64,000 nt of DNA. Source: Variovorax paradoxus (GTDB taxonomy: Bacteria > Pseudomonadota > Gammaproteobacteria > Burkholderiales > Burkholderiaceae_C). The notes under the pieces are model-generated. The model did no database searches, was not told the origin of the DNA, and saw only the letters and a program-made list of their open reading frames with translations. This document shows, one piece after another, positions 32,805 through 41,724 of the stretch. The translations under genes were made by a program, and so were the position numbers. The stretch is taken from contig NZ_LR743507.1 in the NCBI RefSeq assembly GCF_902712855.1, positions 4,822,001-4,886,000 of the forward strand, in the 5' to 3' direction. Positions within the stretch are counted from its first letter, which is position 1. Every line of letters starts with the position of its first letter.

Positions 32805-34610
32805 TCAGGCGGCCTGGGGGTTGTTGCGCAGCTTGATGTGCAGTTCGCGCAGCTGCTTCTCGTCGACCGGGCTCGGCGCCTGCGTCAGAAGGTCCTGCGC
32901 GCGCTGGGTCTTGGGGAAGGCGATCACGTCGCGGATCGACTCGGCGCCGGTCATCAGCATGACCAGGCGGTCCAGGCCGATGGCGATGCCGCCGTGCGGA
33001 GGCGCGCCGTACTGCAGCGCGTCCAGCAGGAAGCCGAACTTGAGCTGCGCGTCTTCCGCGCTGATCTTCAGCGCGCGGAACACCTTGCTCTGCACTTCCT
33101 CGCGGTGGATACGCACCGAGCCGCCGCCCATCTCGATGCCGTTGAGCACCATGTCGTAGGCCTTGGCGATGCACTTCTCGGGCGCGGTGTCCATGAGGTC
33201 TTCATGGCCGTCCTTCGGTGCGGTGAACGGGTGGTGCACGGCGCTCCAGCGCTGGCCTTCCTCGTCGAACTCGAACATCGGGAAATCGACCACCCACAGC
33301 GGTGCCCAGCGGTCGTCGAACAGGCCGCTCTTCTTGCCGAAGGCGCTGTGGCCGATCTTGATGCGCAGCGCGCCGATGGCGTCGTTGACGACCTTTTCCT
33401 TGTCGGCGCCGAAGAACAGGATGTCGCCGTTGCGCGCACCCGTGCGGGCGATGATCTCGGCCAGCGCGTTGTCGTCGAGGTTCTTCACGATCGGGCTCTG
33501 CAGGCCTTCGCGACCGGCGGCGGCGTCATTGACCTTGATGTAGGCCAGGCCCTTGGCGCCGTAGATCTTGACGAATTCCTGGTATGCGTCGATTTCACCG
33601 CGCGACAGGCCGCCCTCGGCACCGCCGCCGGGCACGCGCAGCGCGACCACGCGGCCGCCGGCCATGGTGGCGGCGTTGGAGAACACCTTGAATTCCACGC
33701 GCTTCATCAGCTCGGTGAGTTCCGTGAACTCGAGCTTCACGCGCAGGTCGGGCTTGTCCGAACCGTACTTGAACATCGCGTCCGCGTACGTCATGGTCGG
33801 GAACACCGGCAGGTCGATGTCCGCGGCGTTGCGGAACACGTTGCGGATCATGCCTTCGAACATCTCGCGGATCTCTTCTTCGGCAAGGAAGGAGGTCTCG
33901 ATGTCGATCTGCGTGAATTCGGGCTGGCGGTCGGCGCGCAGGTCTTCGTCGCGGAAGCACTTGACGATCTGGTAGTAGCGGTCGTAGCCGGCCACCATCA
34001 GCAGTTGCTTGAACAGCTGGGGCGACTGCGGCAGCGCGAAGAAGCTGCCGTCGTGCACGCGGCTGGGCACGAGGTAGTCGCGCGCGCCTTCGGGCGTGGA
34101 CTTGCCGAGCATCGGGGTCTCGATGTCGATGAAGCCGTTGGCGTCGAGGAACTTGCGCGTCTCCATCGTCACCTTGTAGCGCAGCATCATGTTGCGCTGC
34201 ATGGCCGGACGGCGCAGGTCGAGCACGCGGTGCGTGAGGCGCGTGGTTTCCGACAGGTTGTCGTCGTCCAGCAGGAACGGGGGCGTGACCGAGGGGTTGA
34301 GCACCTTGAGCTCGTGGCACAGCACTTCGATCTTGCCGCTCTTGAGCTGGTCGTTGGTCGTGCCTTCGGGGCGCGAGCGCACGAGACCGGTGATCTGAAC
34401 GCAGAACTCGTTGCGCAGGTTCTCGGCCACGCCGAAGGTCGAGGCGCGATCGGGGTCGCACACCACCTGCACGTAGCCTTCGCGGTCGCGCACGTCGACG
34501 AAGATCACGCCGCCGTGGTCGCGGCGACGGTTGACCCAGCCGCACAGGGTGACGGTCTGGCCCAACAGGGCTTCGGTCACAAGACCGCAATAGTGAGTAC
34601 GCATGGCCAT
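32805..34610 (-). CDS. aspS: Aspartyl-tRNA synthetase
   Basis: A 601-aa class II synthetase of the bacterial type. An N-terminal OB-fold (TVTLCGWVNRRRDHGGVIFV) leads to the catalytic core: motif 2 region YYQIVKCFRDEDLRADRQPE, the bacterial GAD insertion (residues ~300-420), and motif 3 GIAIGLDRLVMLMTG. In this order the enzyme is usually non-discriminating, also charging tRNA-Asn for GatCAB; that is family knowledge. A start at MRTHYC, two codons later, is possible. Confidence 0.96.
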   Translation of the reverse strand: MAMRTHYCGLVTEALLGQTVTLCGWVNRRRDHGGVIFVDVRDREGYVQVVCDPDRASTFGVAENLRNEFCVQITGLVRSRPEGTTNDQLKSGKIEVLCHELKVLNPSVTPPFLLDDDNLSETTRLTHRVLDLRRPAMQRNMMLRYKVTMETRKFLDANGFIDIETPMLGKSTPEGARDYLVPSRVHDGSFFALPQSPQLFKQLLMVAGYDRYYQIVKCFRDEDLRADRQPEFTQIDIETSFLAEEEIREMFEGMIRNVFRNAADIDLPVFPTMTYADAMFKYGSDKPDLRVKLEFTELTELMKRVEFKVFSNAATMAGGRVVALRVPGGGAEGGLSRGEIDAYQEFVKIYGAKGLAYIKVNDAAAGREGLQSPIVKNLDDNALAEIIARTGARNGDILFFGADKEKVVNDAIGALRIKIGHSAFGKKSGLFDDRWAPLWVVDFPMFEFDEEGQRWSAVHHPFTAPKDGHEDLMDTAPEKCIAKAYDMVLNGIEMGGGSVRIHREEVQSKVFRALKISAEDAQLKFGFLLDALQYGAPPHGGIAIGLDRLVMLMTGAESIRDVIAFPKTQRAQDLLTQAPSPVDEKQLRELHIKLRNNPQAA

Positions 34611-34649
34611 AGGAATCCAATCCGGCGCCTTGTGGGCGCGTTCGTTCTT

Positions 34650-35282
34650 TTATGAGTTGGAAGACTTCACCGCCACCGCGGAAGGGCCGCCTGGAACGAC
34701 CACCCCCATCGAGACGATGTACTTGAGCGCTTCGTCCACGCTCATCTTCAGTTCGATGCAGTCGCTGCGCTTGAGCATCACGAAGTAACCGCCCGTGGGA
34801 TTGGGCGTGGTGGGCACGTAGACACCGAGGTAGTCGCCGCCGCCCAGGTGCTCGACCACGTCGGCGCCGGGCGTGCCGGTGACGAAAGCGATGGTCCAGA
34901 CCCCTTCACGCGGCCACTGCACCAGCACCGCGGTGCGGAACGCGTTGCCGTTCTCCGAGAACAGCGTGTCCGACACCTGCTTGACGCTCGAATAGATCGA
35001 GCGCACGACCGGGATGCGCCGCACCACGGCGTCGCCCCAGCCCAGCAGGCGCTTGCCCACGAAATTGCTGGCGATGGCGCCCACCACGAGCAGGATCGCC
35101 AGCGTGAGCAGCACGCCGAGGCCACGGATGTTGTTCTCGTAGAGCCAGTGCTGCCAGGCACCGGGCAGCACCCAGAGCGTCTGGTCGAGCGTGTCGATGA
35201 TCCACTTCAGCACCGCGAGGGTGATGAACAGCGGAACGATCACCAGCAGGCCGGAGAACAACCATTTGCGCAGGGCGAGCAT
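34650..35282 (-). CDS. DUF502 membrane protein
   Basis: A 210-aa protein with two N-terminal helices (WLFSGLLVIVPLFITLAVL and LGVLLTLAILLVVGAIASNF) and a soluble C-terminal half (RRIPVVRSIYSSVKQVSDTL; TGTPGADVVEHLG; TTPNPTGGYFVML). This is the conserved DUF502 pattern, of unknown function. It sits between fmdB-like and aspS, the usual Burkholderiales order. Confidence 0.92.
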   Translation of the reverse strand: MLALRKWLFSGLLVIVPLFITLAVLKWIIDTLDQTLWVLPGAWQHWLYENNIRGLGVLLTLAILLVVGAIASNFVGKRLLGWGDAVVRRIPVVRSIYSSVKQVSDTLFSENGNAFRTAVLVQWPREGVWTIAFVTGTPGADVVEHLGGGDYLGVYVPTTPNPTGGYFVMLKRSDCIELKMSVDEALKYIVSMGVVVPGGPSAVAVKSSNS

Positions 35283-35294
35283 GGCAGCGCGGTG

Positions 35295-35630
35295 TCAGTC
35301 GCCGCTCTTGGCGGCAGGGGCCGGCGCGGGAGCCGGGGCAGGGGGCGCAGGCGCCGGGCTCGGCGCAGCGGCGGTGGAAGACGATTCGCCGGATTTGGCG
35401 GTGTCGCTCGACGCGGGCGCCGTGGCGGGTTCGGACTTCTTGCCGCCGCTGTCGCGGAAATCGGTCACGTACCAGCCCGAGCCCTTGAGCTGGAAGCCGG
35501 CGGCGGTGACCTGTTTTTCGAACGCACTCGCGCCACAGTTCGGACACACCGTGAGGGGCGCGTCGGACATCTTCTGCAAAGCGTCCTTGGCAAAGCCGCA
35601 GGCGCTGCACTTGTAGGCGTAGATGGGCAT
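35295..35630 (-). CDS. FmdB family zinc-ribbon protein
   Basis: A 111-aa protein. MPIYAYKCSACGFAKDALQK and VCPNCGASAFEKQVTAAGF give the CxxC...CxxC zinc ribbon of the FmdB putative regulatory family, then FQLKGSGWYVTDFR. The last ~45 residues are a low-complexity Ala/Pro tail (a run of APAP pairs), more extended than in most relatives. It is first in the leftward DUF502-aspS-nudB run (12-bp gap). Confidence 0.92.
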   Translation of the reverse strand: MPIYAYKCSACGFAKDALQKMSDAPLTVCPNCGASAFEKQVTAAGFQLKGSGWYVTDFRDSGGKKSEPATAPASSDTAKSGESSSTAAAPSPAPAPPAPAPAPAPAAKSGD

Positions 35631-35733
35631 GGGAAATGGGGTCAAAAAAGCGGCGCAGCTGCCGCTCGCAAAGCCCTCGATTATAGGGCCGCACCCGCCG
35701 CAGGGCCCGCGCCCGTGGCGCCGAGCCCCTGCT

Positions 35734-37182
35734 TCAGGCGGGCTCGGTGGCCAGCGGTCGGTGCGGCGTGTGAGTGTTCGCCAACCATTGCGGCAGCAGC
35801 GAGCCGGCCACCATGCCGGCGAACGAGCACAGCACGCCGGCCAGTTGCGCGGGGAACGCATTGCCCCAGGGCATCCACAGGAACAGCAGCCACACGCCGA
35901 TGCCCAGCACGATCGACGCGATGGCGCCCTGCGTGGTGGCACGGCGCCAGTAGAGCCCGCTCACCAGCGGCACGAAGGCACCCACCAACGGCACCTGGTA
36001 GGCGCCCGAGACCAGCTCGTAGATCGGCGTGCCCTGCATGCGGATGGCATAGGCCAGCACCGCGGCGCTGAACAGCAGCACCGTGATGCGCATCGTCATG
36101 AGGTTCTGGCGGTCGGTGCCGGCCGGGCGGAACTGCCGCCAGATGTTCTCGGTGAAGGTGACGCTGGGCGCCAGCAAGGTGGCCGAGGCGGTCGACTTGA
36201 TGGCCGAGAGCAGCGCGCCGAAGAACAGCACCTGCATCACGAAGGGCATCTTCTCGAGCACCAGCGTCGGCAGCACCTTCTGCGGATCTTCCTTGAGCAG
36301 CGTGGCGGTCTGCTCCGGCATGATGAGCAGCGCGCTGGCCACCAGGAACATCGGCACGAAGGCGAACAGGATGTACGCCACGCCGCCGATCACCGGGCCG
36401 CGCTGCGCCGCCTTCACGCTGTTGGCCGACATGACGCGCTGGAACACGTCCTGCTGTGGAATCGAGCCCAGCATCATCGTGATGGCCGCGGCGAAGAAGA
36501 ACACCATGTCGTGCCAGCTCGGCTCGGGCCAGAACTTGAAGAGGTCCTTGCTCACCGCGAAAGCCACCACCTTCTCGGGACCGCCGGCCATGCTGCCCGC
36601 GAACATCGCGATCACGGCAAGGCCGGCCACCAGGATGATCATCTGGATGAAGTCGGTGACGGCCACCGACCACATGCCGCCGAACAGCGTGTACGCCAGG
36701 ATCGAGATCACCCCGATCACCATGCCCATCGGAATGCTGATGGCGCCAGCCGACAGCAGGTTGAACACCAGTCCCAGCGCCGTTACCTGCGCCGAGACCC
36801 AGCCCAGGTAGCTCAGCATGATGATGAGCGAGCAGGCCACTTCCACCGTGCGGCCGTAGCGCTCGCGGTAGTAGTCGCTGATGGTCAGCAGCGTCATGCG
36901 GTAGAGCTTGCCGGCGAAGAACAGGCCCACCAGGATCAGGCAAGTGCCTGCGCCGAACGGGTCCTCGACCACGCCGTTCAGCCCGCCCTCGATGAACTTG
37001 GCCGGGATGCCGAGCACCGTCTCGGAGCCGAACCATGTCGCAAAGGTCGTCGTGACGATCATGAACAGCGGCAGGTGCCGCCCGGCAATGGCGAAGTCGG
37101 TGGTGTTCTTCACCCGCTTGGCGGCATAGAGGCCGATGGCGATGGTGACCAGCAGATAGACGATGACCAGCGTCAACAGCAC
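35734..37182 (-). CDS. Sodium:solute symporter family protein
   Basis: A 482-aa integral membrane protein with about 13 helices. DFAIAGRHLPLFMIVTTTFA and TWFGSETVLGIPAKFIEGG match the first SSS helices; YYRERYGRTVEVACSLI and the SSS signature around VIGGVAYILFAFVPMFLVAS follow. The substrate is not readable; candidates include proline, pantothenate, acetate and related organic solutes. It follows ubiB by 13 bp on the same strand and could be read through from the ubiquinone cluster. Confidence 0.9.
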   Translation of the reverse strand: MLLTLVIVYLLVTIAIGLYAAKRVKNTTDFAIAGRHLPLFMIVTTTFATWFGSETVLGIPAKFIEGGLNGVVEDPFGAGTCLILVGLFFAGKLYRMTLLTISDYYRERYGRTVEVACSLIIMLSYLGWVSAQVTALGLVFNLLSAGAISIPMGMVIGVISILAYTLFGGMWSVAVTDFIQMIILVAGLAVIAMFAGSMAGGPEKVVAFAVSKDLFKFWPEPSWHDMVFFFAAAITMMLGSIPQQDVFQRVMSANSVKAAQRGPVIGGVAYILFAFVPMFLVASALLIMPEQTATLLKEDPQKVLPTLVLEKMPFVMQVLFFGALLSAIKSTASATLLAPSVTFTENIWRQFRPAGTDRQNLMTMRITVLLFSAAVLAYAIRMQGTPIYELVSGAYQVPLVGAFVPLVSGLYWRRATTQGAIASIVLGIGVWLLFLWMPWGNAFPAQLAGVLCSFAGMVAGSLLPQWLANTHTPHRPLATEPA

Positions 37183-37195
37183 GGCGGAAACTCCT

Positions 37196-38761
37196 CTAGA
37201 AAATGCTCACGCGCACCAGCAATTGCATGGCGAGCAACCCCAATACAAAACCTATGCCACCGTAGACGATGGTCTGGAGCAACCTGTTGGTGCGCTTCTG
37301 CTCGGCCAGCAGCTCGAGCAGTTCGCGCCGGTTGTCGGCGGGGCGATTCTCCAGGAAATCGTGCAGGAGCCGCGGCAATTGCGGCAGCAACTTGGCGTAG
37401 CGCGGCGCCTCGGCCTTCAGTTGCTGCAGGAGCTTCTTCGGGCCGATCTGGTCGACCATCCACTTCTCGAGGAAGGGCTTGGCCGTGGCCCACAGGTCGA
37501 GTTCGGGGTCGATGTTGCGGCCCAGGCCCTCGATATTGAGCAGCGTCTTCTGCAGCAGCACGAGCTGCGGCTGGATCTCGACGTGGAAGCGGCGCGAGGT
37601 CTGGAACAGCCGCATCAGCACCATGCCGAGCGAGATCTCCTTCAGCGGCCGGTCGAAGTAAGGCTCGCACACGGTGCGGATCGCCGCCTCGAGTTCGTCG
37701 ATGCGCGTGCCCACCGGCACCCACCCGCTCTCGAGGTGCAGTTCGGCCACGCGCTTGTAGTCGCGCCGGAAGAAGGCCACGAAGTTCTGTGCAAGGTATT
37801 CCTTGTCCGACTCGGTCAGCGTGCCGATGATCCCGAAATCCAGCGAGATGTAGCGCCCGAAGGATTCGGGCTCCAGGCTCACCTGGATGTTGCCGGGGTG
37901 CATGTCGGCGTGGAAGAAGCCGTCGCGAAACACCTGCGTGAAGAAGATGGTGACGCCATCGCGCGCCAGCTTCGGGATGTCGACACCGGCTGCGCGCAGG
38001 CGGTCCATCTGCGCGATGGGCACGCCTTTCATGCGCTCCATCACGATGACCTCGGGATGGCAGAAGTCCCAGAACATCTCGGGAATCAGCACCAGGTCGA
38101 GCGCGGCCATGTTGCGGCGCAACTGGGCCGCGTTGGCGGCCTCGCGCACCAGGTCGAGCTCGTCATGCAGGTACTTGTCGAACTCGCCGACCACCTCGCG
38201 CGGTTTCAGGCGCTTGCCGTCGGCCGAGAGGCCTTCGATCCAGCCGGCCATCATGGCCATGAGCGCCAGATCCTTCTCGATCACGCCGCGCATGTTCGGA
38301 CGCAGCACCTTCACCGCCACCTCGCGCACATCGCCCTGGCTGGTGCGGATGGTGGCGAAGTGGACCTGCGCGATCGACGCGCTGGCGATGGGTGTTTCGT
38401 CGAACTGGATGAACACGTCGCCCACCGGGCGACGGAACGCGCGCTCGATGGTGGCGATCGCCACGGCCGATGGGAACGGCGGCACACGGTCCTGCAGGTA
38501 GGCCAGTTCGTCGGCGATGTCGGGCGGCAGCAGGTCGCGCCGGGTCGACAGCACCTGTCCGAACTTCACGAAGATGGGACCGAGCCGTTCGAGCGCCTCG
38601 CGCAGCCGCTGGCCGCGCGGCGCATCGAGGTTGCGCCCGAAGGACACGACGCGCGCCACCACGCGCAGCCAGGGCTTCTGGAAGCTCGTGAGCACGAGCT
38701 CATCGAGGCCGTAGCGCAGCGCGACCCAGACGATGAACAGGCCGCGATAGAAGCGCCTCAT
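37196..38761 (-). CDS. ubiB: Ubiquinone biosynthesis protein UbiB (ABC1/ADCK-type)
   Basis: A 521-aa atypical kinase-like ATPase required for ubiquinone synthesis at the inner membrane. The KxGQ motif FVKFGQVLSTRRDLLPPDIA, VPPFPSAVAI, the ATP-binding PIASASIAQVHFA, HADMHPGNIQV (catalytic loop) and YISLDFGIIG (metal loop) are all present, and two C-terminal helices (TIVYGGIGFVLGLLAMQLL) anchor it. Its ATG overlaps the ubiJ stop as ATGA. Confidence 0.95.
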   Translation of the reverse strand: MRRFYRGLFIVWVALRYGLDELVLTSFQKPWLRVVARVVSFGRNLDAPRGQRLREALERLGPIFVKFGQVLSTRRDLLPPDIADELAYLQDRVPPFPSAVAIATIERAFRRPVGDVFIQFDETPIASASIAQVHFATIRTSQGDVREVAVKVLRPNMRGVIEKDLALMAMMAGWIEGLSADGKRLKPREVVGEFDKYLHDELDLVREAANAAQLRRNMAALDLVLIPEMFWDFCHPEVIVMERMKGVPIAQMDRLRAAGVDIPKLARDGVTIFFTQVFRDGFFHADMHPGNIQVSLEPESFGRYISLDFGIIGTLTESDKEYLAQNFVAFFRRDYKRVAELHLESGWVPVGTRIDELEAAIRTVCEPYFDRPLKEISLGMVLMRLFQTSRRFHVEIQPQLVLLQKTLLNIEGLGRNIDPELDLWATAKPFLEKWMVDQIGPKKLLQQLKAEAPRYAKLLPQLPRLLHDFLENRPADNRRELLELLAEQKRTNRLLQTIVYGGIGFVLGLLAMQLLVRVSIF

Positions 38762-39318
38762 TCCAGCGTGCCCGTCGAACCGCCGGCCTTGCTGGCCGTG
38801 CGGTCACCGACGAACTGGCGCAGCGCGCCCACCACCCGGCGCACGGCATTGCCCAGCGTATGCGCGGGCACATCGCCGATCACGCGAGCGAGGTCGTCCT
38901 CGATGTCCCATCGCACATGGTCGACGAGCCAATTGACTTCGGCGGCCAACTGCACGTCGCCGATGATCTGCACAGAAGGCTTGTCGCCGCGCAGCGTGGC
39001 GCGAGCGATGTCGAAGGGCGAATCCTCGGTGACAGTGAGCGTGAGTTCGGGCACCGAGCCGGCAGGGGCCAGGTCGAGCAGACCGGCCGGCGTGGCCACC
39101 AGCTCCATCGTGACGAACCGCCACTGGAAGCGCACCACCCTGCCCTGCTGGCGCAGCAGCCGCTGCTGGGCCTCGGGCTCCTGCTGCAGCACATGGTTCA
39201 GGAACAGCACCGCGCGGTGCTGGATCTCGTGGACGGCCCAGTCCGGCGGCTGGAGGCGCTCGCCGATGCGGTTGAAGAGGTCGCCGAGAAAAGAAAATGG
39301 GGACGATGGTGTGGCCAT
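38758..39318 (-). CDS. ubiJ: Ubiquinone biosynthesis accessory factor UbiJ
   Basis: A 186-aa SCP2-like lipid-binding protein. The N-terminal helix WAVHEIQHRAVLFLNHVLQQ and the SCP2 core (VATPAGLLDLAPAGSVPELT; VQIIGDVQLAAEVNWLVDH; WDIEDDLARVIGDVPAHTL) match UbiJ, which with UbiK and UbiB supports the Ubi metabolon. It is coupled to ubiB by a 4-nt overlap. The conventional order ubiE-ubiJ-ubiB is interrupted here by a Tim44-domain gene. Confidence 0.9.
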   Translation of the reverse strand: MATPSSPFSFLGDLFNRIGERLQPPDWAVHEIQHRAVLFLNHVLQQEPEAQQRLLRQQGRVVRFQWRFVTMELVATPAGLLDLAPAGSVPELTLTVTEDSPFDIARATLRGDKPSVQIIGDVQLAAEVNWLVDHVRWDIEDDLARVIGDVPAHTLGNAVRRVVGALRQFVGDRTASKAGGSTGTLE

Positions 39319-39371
39319 GTCCCCATTATCCCGTCTGTGCCACAGCCCCGCGAGGGCTGTGTTCCGGCTTT

Positions 39372-40397
39372 TTACTGCAGCGCCTGCACGCCTGCCACCA
39401 GCCAGCCACCGTTGCCGCTGGTCGGCTTGGTCATGTTCCACACTTCGCGGAACGGACCCGGGCCCGTCGAGGCGTCTTCGCGGATCATGCCGGAGAACTC
39501 CACGCTGGCCATGTAGGCGTCAGGAAGCTCCTCGATCCCGAGCAGCTTGGCGTCGAGCATCACGACCTCGGTTTTGTTCGAGGCACCGCCCGTGTGGCTG
39601 GCGCGGTCTGCCAGTTGCACGCGGATCTCGTCGATCATGCTGTCGGTCATCATCGAACGAAGCGTCGACACGTCGGCGCGGTCCCATGCGTCCTGCAGCG
39701 TCACGAAGTTGCGCTTCGCAGCGCCGAGGAAACCGTCGACATCGAAGCCCGCAGGAATACCCCAGGACTGCGAACCGCCGAGCGCCGAACCGATCATGCT
39801 GCCGCCGGCCGCGGCACCCGCTGCAGAGAGGCTGCTGCCGTGCGGCACGTCGCTCGAAGGCGAGGCATCGAATGCCGCGTTGTTGCGCTCCCACGGACGT
39901 GCCGATGCATCGTTGCCCACGTTCGCGGGGCTGTACTGCGCCGGAGCGCTGGGGTTGCCCGGACCGGCACCCTGGAAGGCAAAGCCGCCCTGGCGGTTGC
40001 CGGCAGGTTGCGAGCGCGACTTGATCATGCGCCACACCACCACGGCAGCAAGCACCAGCAGGCCGATCAACAGGATGTTGCCGAAGCCGGCACCGAGGCC
40101 CAGCGAATGCGCGAGCCATGCGAGGCCGAGGCCGGCGGCCAGGCCGCCGAGCATCGCGCCCCACGGACGCTTCGGTGCAGCGGCAGCAGGTGCGGGCGTT
40201 GCCGGCTTGGCAGCTGCGGCGTTGGTCGCGTTCTGCTGCGCAGGTGCGCCGGGCGCTGCAGGCGGCGTCGCCTGGCGTTGCGTCACGTTGGACGACTGGC
40301 GGCCGAACGACTTGCCGCCGCCCATGCGCGCTGCTTCGGCCTGGACACTCACCAGCACCAATGCAGCCGCCAGAAACAAAGAACCCAAACTCTTCAT
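39372..40397 (-). CDS. Tim44-like domain membrane protein
   Basis: A 341-aa protein. MKSLGSLFLAAALVLVSVQAE is a signal peptide or anchor; a Pro/Ala-rich linker and one or two helices follow (LLIGLLVLAAVVVWRMIKSR). The C-terminal ~130 residues are Tim44-like (FLGAAKRNFVTLQDAWDRAD; LRSMMTDSMIDEIRVQLADR; FREVWNMTKP). Bacterial relatives are poorly characterised. GGAG lies 6 nt before ATG 40397. It sits between ubiE and ubiJ (gaps 32 and 53 bp). Confidence 0.88.
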   Translation of the reverse strand: MKSLGSLFLAAALVLVSVQAEAARMGGGKSFGRQSSNVTQRQATPPAAPGAPAQQNATNAAAAKPATPAPAAAAPKRPWGAMLGGLAAGLGLAWLAHSLGLGAGFGNILLIGLLVLAAVVVWRMIKSRSQPAGNRQGGFAFQGAGPGNPSAPAQYSPANVGNDASARPWERNNAAFDASPSSDVPHGSSLSAAGAAAGGSMIGSALGGSQSWGIPAGFDVDGFLGAAKRNFVTLQDAWDRADVSTLRSMMTDSMIDEIRVQLADRASHTGGASNKTEVVMLDAKLLGIEELPDAYMASVEFSGMIREDASTGPGPFREVWNMTKPTSGNGGWLVAGVQALQ

Positions 40398-40429
40398 GTC
40401 GTCTCCTCTCGAGCGAAAGATTCGCGTCA

Positions 40430-41161
40430 TCAACACTTGATTCCAACATGGAGGGCGGCAATTCCCCCAGTCATGTTGTGATAGTCCACATGTCCGAAGC
40501 CGCCTTCTTTCATGAGGGTCTTGAGCTCCTCCTGCGAGGGATGCATCCGGATCGATTCGGCCAGGTAGCGATAGCTAGCGTCGTCGCCGGCCACGAGCTT
40601 GCCCAGTCGCGGCAGCACGTTGAAGGAGTACCAGTCGTAGGCTTTGGCCAGCGGCTTGGCAACCTTCGAGAACTCGAGCACGAGCAGCTTGCCGCGCGGC
40701 TTGATGACGCGGTTCATCTCCTTGAGGGCGGCGTCCTTGTGCGTCATGTTGCGCAGGCCGAAGGCCACCGTGACAACGTCGAAGTGGTTGTCGGGAAAGG
40801 GCAGCTTCTCAGCGTCGCAGACCATGGTGGGCAGCACCACGCCGGCGTCGAGCAGGCGATCGCGGCCGGTGCGCAGCATGGCCTCGTTGATGTCGGTGTG
40901 AACCACCTGGCCGGTGGCGCCGACCTTCTTCGCGAAGGCCAGGGCGAGGTCGCCGGTGCCGCCTGCGATGTCGAGGACGCGCGAGCCTTCGCCCACGTTC
41001 GCGACCATGACGGTGTACGCCTTCCAGGCGCGGTGCAGGCCGGCCGACATCAGGTCGTTCATGATGTCGTAGCGCGATGCGACCGAATCGAAGACACCGC
41101 GAACGCGGCGGGCCTTCTCGCTTTCGTCGACTGTTTCGAAGCCGAAGTGTGTGGTACTCAT
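40430..41161 (-). CDS. ubiE: Ubiquinone/menaquinone C-methyltransferase
   Basis: A 243-aa SAM-dependent methyltransferase of ubiquinone biosynthesis. THFGFETVDESEKARRVRGV and the signature YDIMNDLMSAGLHRAWK are at the N-terminus. SAM motif I is VLDIAGGTGDLALAFA. FGLRNMTHKDAALKEMNRV and SYRYLAESIRMHPSQEELK complete the family pattern. It is first in the ubiE-Tim44-ubiJ-ubiB run. Confidence 0.96.
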   Translation of the reverse strand: MSTTHFGFETVDESEKARRVRGVFDSVASRYDIMNDLMSAGLHRAWKAYTVMVANVGEGSRVLDIAGGTGDLALAFAKKVGATGQVVHTDINEAMLRTGRDRLLDAGVVLPTMVCDAEKLPFPDNHFDVVTVAFGLRNMTHKDAALKEMNRVIKPRGKLLVLEFSKVAKPLAKAYDWYSFNVLPRLGKLVAGDDASYRYLAESIRMHPSQEELKTLMKEGGFGHVDYHNMTGGIAALHVGIKC

Positions 41162-41261
41162 GCGACCGATGTTAGGCCGGAAGCCTTCACATCAAGCCGA
41201 CGACCCCGCGCGTACGGCGGGCATTTGTTGCTTTTTCCGTCCCGCCCTTCCTGGGCGTAGG

Positions 41262-41278
41262 GCTATCTTTTCGATAGC
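41262..41278 (+). repeat. 17-nt GCTAY..ATAGC palindrome, copy 3
   Basis: GCTATCTTTTCGATAGC followed by AA: a 6-bp stem (GCTATC/GATAGC) and TTTTC loop in the 149-bp gap between the DUF971 gene end and ubiE start. Same length and trailing AA as copies 1 and 2. Confidence 0.7.
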
Positions 41279-41310
41279 AACGCCCGGAGCTCGGACGCTT
41301 GCACGACGCC

Positions 41311-41724
41311 TCAATGACTGCCGCAGGCGTGGCCGTTCTTGTCGATCATCGGCGCGTCGCGATCGACGCCGGCGTCGGCCAGACGCTGCTCGTAGGCTGC
41401 CCACAGCTCGGCCTGTTTGGCGCCGAGCTCATAGAGCAGGTCCCACGAATAGATGCCGGTGTTGTGACCGTCGCTGAAGGTCGGCTGCACGGCGTAGTTG
41501 CCGACGGCCTCGAGGTCGACGAGCTCCACGTCGCGCTTGCCCGTCTGCAGGACCTCCTGGCCGGGGCCGTGCCCCTGCACTTCGGCCGAGGGCGAGCAGA
41601 TGCGCATCAGCTCGAAAGGAATGCGGAAAGTCGCGCCGTCCGAGAAACCTACCTCGAGCACGCGCGACTGCCCGTGCACGGTGATCGACTGCGGCGTCGG
41701 TGCGCCCGGTTTCAAGCCTGCCAT
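41311..41724 (-). CDS. DUF971 family protein
   Basis: A 137-aa protein with the DUF971/GBBH-like N-terminal fold: PQSITVHGQSRVLEVGFSDG, FRIPFELMRICSPSAEVQGH, and YAVQPTFSDGHNTGIYSWDL. The same fold precedes gamma-butyrobetaine hydroxylases and some Fe-S proteins. The function is unknown. Its ATG shares one base with the HIT gene stop (TGATG), so translation is coupled. C-terminal IDKNGHACGSH contains His and Cys and may bind metal. Confidence 0.87.
   Translation of the reverse strand: MAGLKPGAPTPQSITVHGQSRVLEVGFSDGATFRIPFELMRICSPSAEVQGHGPGQEVLQTGKRDVELVDLEAVGNYAVQPTFSDGHNTGIYSWDLLYELGAKQAELWAAYEQRLADAGVDRDAPMIDKNGHACGSH

Noticed and set aside
39341..39361. A CACAGCCC/GGGCTGTG hairpin between the Tim44-domain gene and ubiJ as a terminator
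   Set aside because: The stem is real but no T tract follows on the minus strand, and termination there would cut ubiJ-ubiB from ubiE.
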